A stretch of DNA of 8,685 nt, taken from contig JASLXP010000684.1 of the NCBI GenBank assembly GCA_030740295.1, forward strand, positions 1 to 8,685, given 5' to 3'. The stretch's first letter is position 1. Every line of letters starts with the position of its first letter. Of this stretch, positions 6,337 to 8,685 are shown piece by piece. The position numbers and the translations under genes are program-made. The DNA comes from Planctomycetota bacterium (lineage in GTDB: Bacteria > Planctomycetota > PUPC01 > JACPCR01). A model generated the notes under the pieces. The model saw nothing but the letters and a program-made list of their open reading frames with translations. It searched no databases and was not told the DNA's origin.

Positions 6337-8685
6337 TCATTCGGGATCGGATGCGTCATCGGTGGGCTGGGCGGATTCCGGAGTGTCCTCGACTGACTCC
6401 GATTCAGCGGCCGTTGCGTCTGATTGCTCACCGGATGTTTCCGCGGGGACCGGCGTCTCAGCAGGCTCGTCGGGGGGAGCAGCGGCGGTTTCACTCTCAT
6501 CAGCCGGCGGGGGAGATTGCTCATCGGCAGCCGCCGCGTCAGCTTCGGCAGCGGCGGGCGGTGGGGGAGTTTCTTCACTGGCGGCCGCCGCGTCGGGATC
6601 GGATTCGGTGGACGGTGCGGGGGGCGCTTCGGCTGGTTTGGATTCGGCTGCTTGCTGCTGGACCGGGCCGTCCTCGCGTGGTGCCTCACCGGCCCCCGCA
6701 GCGGACGGGCTATCTGAATCCGGTTGCTTGCCGCCTGACTCAGGGATTGCTTCTGGTGTGGCGATGTCAGTCGCTACCTCGCCCGTTACCCCGGCGGGTT
6801 GTGAGTCGGTTGTTGCTGCTGATGCAGGTTTTGGTGCCGCTACAGGCGGTGGTGGCTGTACTGTCTCCAACGGCGGGATAGGGCTTGGGTGCTTGCCTTT
6901 TGCCTGCTTGATGCTGAGGCTGATCCGGTCCTTCTCTTTGTCAATCCTCAGAACTTTTACCATGACGCGTTCTCCGATGTGGACAACTCGCGTCGGATCT
7001 TTCACGAAACGTTTGGACAACTGTGAGACGTGTACGAGCCCTTCGAGCCGTGCTCCGAGGTCGATGAAAGCGCCGAACTTGGTCACGTTTGTCACCGTGC
7101 CTGGCAGGATCATCCCTTCGCTCAATTGTGCAGCGCTCTGAAGGCCGACTTCGAACAGTTCTTTCTGCAACTCGTCTCTCGGGTCCTGTCCGGGCTTCAG
7201 GAGCTCGTGCCGAATACCTTTGAGTGTCCTCCGGCCGACTTCTTCGGTGACGTATTTTTCCCAGTCAATTTTTTCGATGAGCTCGGCGTTACCAATCAGA
7301 GACCCGGTATCGGCCTCAATTTCAGAAGCAATCCGCCGGACGACCTCATAGCTTTCGGGATGGATGCCCGTACGGTCGAGGGGCTCGTCGCCATCTGCGA
7401 TACGAACGAAACCAGCGAACTGTTGAAAGACTCTCTCGTCGATTCCTTCGATGGTTTTGAGTTCTTCTAAATTCTTGAATGGGTTTTGCTCACGGCGCGC
7501 GGCGATGGCCTGGGCCAGTTCAGCAGAGACTCCGGGCAGCCTCGAGAGAAGCACTGGCGTGGCCGTGTTCAAATCCAGGCCGACCAGGCTGATGCAGGAT
7601 TCCATCACCTCATTCATCTTCGTGCGAAGCAGATCCTGGCATACCTCCGACTGATAGGGCCCGACCTGTAATTGGAATGCCTCCACCTTGGCCATCTCAA
7701 ATAACGGATCTTGAAATCGCCGCCCTATGCTTGTGGCAACTCGGCAGGCCTCTTCCAGCCCGGGAAGATCCGCCGCGCCTGATTCAGAATTTGCATATTC
7801 AGCCGCGCCGGAGCGATTGGTAACAGCCTTCAAGATCTTTCCGTCCGGGGTTGAGGTAACAGCCTGGACGATGTCCTCCACCTGGCGGTGGCCGGTGCCT
7901 TTGCCAATGCTGATGGCCTCGATCTTGTGCGTGTTGACAAGCTGCTGAATGCGTTCGCGGCCGGTCTCCTTTCGCTTTTTGGACTGGCCCAGGTAAATCG
8001 TCGAAGTCTCCAGCACGTTGCCGTTCTCATCCAGCGCGGCGATGCGGCAGCCCCCTTTGAACGCGGGGTCGATACCAAGCACACGCATACCTCGTCCCGG
8101 AGGCGCAAGGAGGAGATTGCGAAGGTTCTTAATGCAGGTCATGACGGCCTCCATATCCGCTTCACGAAACACGATCTGCCGCATGCGCTCGAGTATTGGA
8201 GGGAAGAGTGTCTTCTCAAAAACCTGCTGCACCGCGCGGCCAAGATGTTCGACCATCCCTTCATCTGTCGTGTGTATGAAACGCTCGCTGAAATGTTTAA
8301 TAGCCCGTTCGACACTCACCTGTATTTCGAAGGTCAGAAAGCCAAGCGATGCGCCCCGGCGGACACTCAGAATCTGCCGTCCGGTGACCTCTCGGAACGA
8401 TTCGGAAAAGTCAAAATACTGTCTGAACGACTTGCCTTCTTCCTCTTTGCCTTCGATGACTTTGGAGACCACTCGTGCCCGCTTGAATGCGTACTCATTG
8501 AAGAACTTCCGGTGTTCCGGGTCTTCCGCAATCTGCAAGGCGATAATGTCAAGTGCGCCTTGAATCGCGGCGTCCGCATCGGCAATGCCCTTCTCAGGAT
8601 CAGCCAGCCGCTGCGCGAGCGACTGGATATCGCGCCAGGGATTCAGCTGCATCCTCATCATCATTGCGAGCTGTGTCAGCCCGAG
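6337..8685 (-). CDS. Divergent Tex-like RNA-binding transcription accessory protein (5' partial)
   Basis: The frame stays open to the right edge (codons for LGLTQLA precede the ATG at 8664). Tex proteins normally have a further N-terminal region of roughly a hundred residues, so the true start is probably outside the window. Numbering from 8664: residues 1-190 match the Tex helical region (FRQYFDFSE, then NLRNLLLAPP). Residues 193-300 form the YqgF/RNase H-like domain (VLGIDPAFKGG with Asp199, ISIGKGTGHRQVE). Residues about 310-360 carry the conserved SIGRRFQDPL segment. Residues about 360-425 are helix-hairpin-helix (VGLDLNTATPVLL, AGFVRIADG). Residues about 430-510 contain GIHPESYEVV, and 516-588 are an S1 RNA-binding domain (GTVTNVTKFGAFIDLG, LVHVSQLS, DRISLSIK). 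Residues 589-775 are a Pro/Ala/Glu/Ser-rich acidic tail. Tex proteins bind RNA and the transcription machinery in the cytoplasm. Several Tex signature residues are replaced, so this may be a paralogue rather than the housekeeping Tex. Confidence 0.88.
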   Translation of the reverse strand, partial: LGLTQLAMMMRMQLNPWRDIQSLAQRLADPEKGIADADAAIQGALDIIALQIAEDPEHRKFFNEYAFKRARVVSKVIEGKEEEGKSFRQYFDFSESFREVTGRQILSVRRGASLGFLTFEIQVSVERAIKHFSERFIHTTDEGMVEHLGRAVQQVFEKTLFPPILERMRQIVFREADMEAVMTCIKNLRNLLLAPPGRGMRVLGIDPAFKGGCRIAALDENGNVLETSTIYLGQSKKRKETGRERIQQLVNTHKIEAISIGKGTGHRQVEDIVQAVTSTPDGKILKAVTNRSGAAEYANSESGAADLPGLEEACRVATSIGRRFQDPLFEMAKVEAFQLQVGPYQSEVCQDLLRTKMNEVMESCISLVGLDLNTATPVLLSRLPGVSAELAQAIAARREQNPFKNLEELKTIEGIDERVFQQFAGFVRIADGDEPLDRTGIHPESYEVVRRIASEIEADTGSLIGNAELIEKIDWEKYVTEEVGRRTLKGIRHELLKPGQDPRDELQKELFEVGLQSAAQLSEGMILPGTVTNVTKFGAFIDLGARLEGLVHVSQLSKRFVKDPTRVVHIGERVMVKVLRIDKEKDRISLSIKQAKGKHPSPIPPLETVQPPPPVAAPKPASAATTDSQPAGVTGEVATDIATPEAIPESGGKQPDSDSPSAAGAGEAPREDGPVQQQAAESKPAEAPPAPSTESDPDAAAASEETPPPPAAAEADAAAADEQSPPPADESETAAAPPDEPAETPVPAETSGEQSDATAAESESVEDTPESAQPTDDASDPE
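6340..6900 (-). other. Low-complexity acidic Pro/Ala/Glu tail of the Tex-like protein
   Basis: Codons for residues 589-775, made almost wholly of Pro, Ala, Glu, Ser, Asp, Thr, Gly and Gln, with one patch of basic residues just after the S1 domain (KQAKGKH). It is predicted to be disordered. The + strand here is G-rich and imperfectly repetitive; for example GCCGCCGCGTC occurs twice between about 6529 and 6596. This composition keeps other frames open and creates spurious long ORFs. Confidence 0.75.

Noticed and set aside
6227..7141. A 304-residue open frame on the + strand, rich in Ser, Gly and Ala
   Set aside because: It lies antisense to the Tex-like gene, mostly opposite its Pro/Ala/Glu tail, whose biased codons keep the opposite strand open. 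It has no domain motif, and its composition simply mirrors the tail.
8018..8563. A 181-residue + strand frame opposite the Tex-like gene
   Set aside because: It is antisense to conserved Tex motifs, Ser/Arg-rich in composition, and has no domain signature.
8662..8664. ATG at 8664 as the real start of the Tex-like gene
   Set aside because: The upstream codons continue Tex-like sequence and the usual N-terminal region would be missing, so the start is more likely beyond the window.

Overview
The window looks like chromosomal DNA from an environmental bacterium of the PVC group, most likely Planctomycetota. This rests on protein style rather than any marker gene. There is a large lipoprotein combining a FlgD-type Ig fold, a heparinase-type FN3 fold, a glycosidase-like barrel and a carbohydrate-binding-like module whose motifs I remember from planctomycete surface proteins. 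There is also a membrane-anchored SGNH hydrolase and a Tex-like RNA-binding protein with a long acidic tail. The assignment is inference. No rRNA, tRNA, CRISPR array, insertion sequence or phage gene is visible.

The layout is four long genes in two convergent pairs, with little non-coding DNA. On the + strand, a secreted beta-propeller protein with LVIVD-like repeats (1-1254, 5' end outside the window) is followed 76 bases later by a roughly 1078-residue lipoprotein (1331-4567). A strong ribosome-binding site and a lipobox place the lipoprotein start at a TTG codon rather than at the overlapping upstream ATG. The two probably form a transcription unit acting outside the cytoplasm, plausibly on polysaccharide, but no substrate can be read from the sequence.

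On the - strand, a divergent Tex-like protein (6337-8685, 5' end outside the window) lies upstream of a multi-pass membrane protein with a C-terminal SGNH/GDSL hydrolase domain (4638-6227). A 109-base gap between them holds two short perfect palindromes. The pairs meet tail to tail across 70 bases that contain an imperfect GC-rich hairpin. There is no gene-free stretch longer than about 110 bases.

The most interesting points are the architecture of the lipoprotein (a binding-like module apparently nested in the C-terminal beta-sandwich of a glycosidase, and a barrel that looks too short), the altered signature motifs and long low-complexity tail of the Tex-like protein, and the charged helical insertion in the propeller. 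I found no clear evidence of a wholly new multi-gene system. The case for novelty is in domain architecture.
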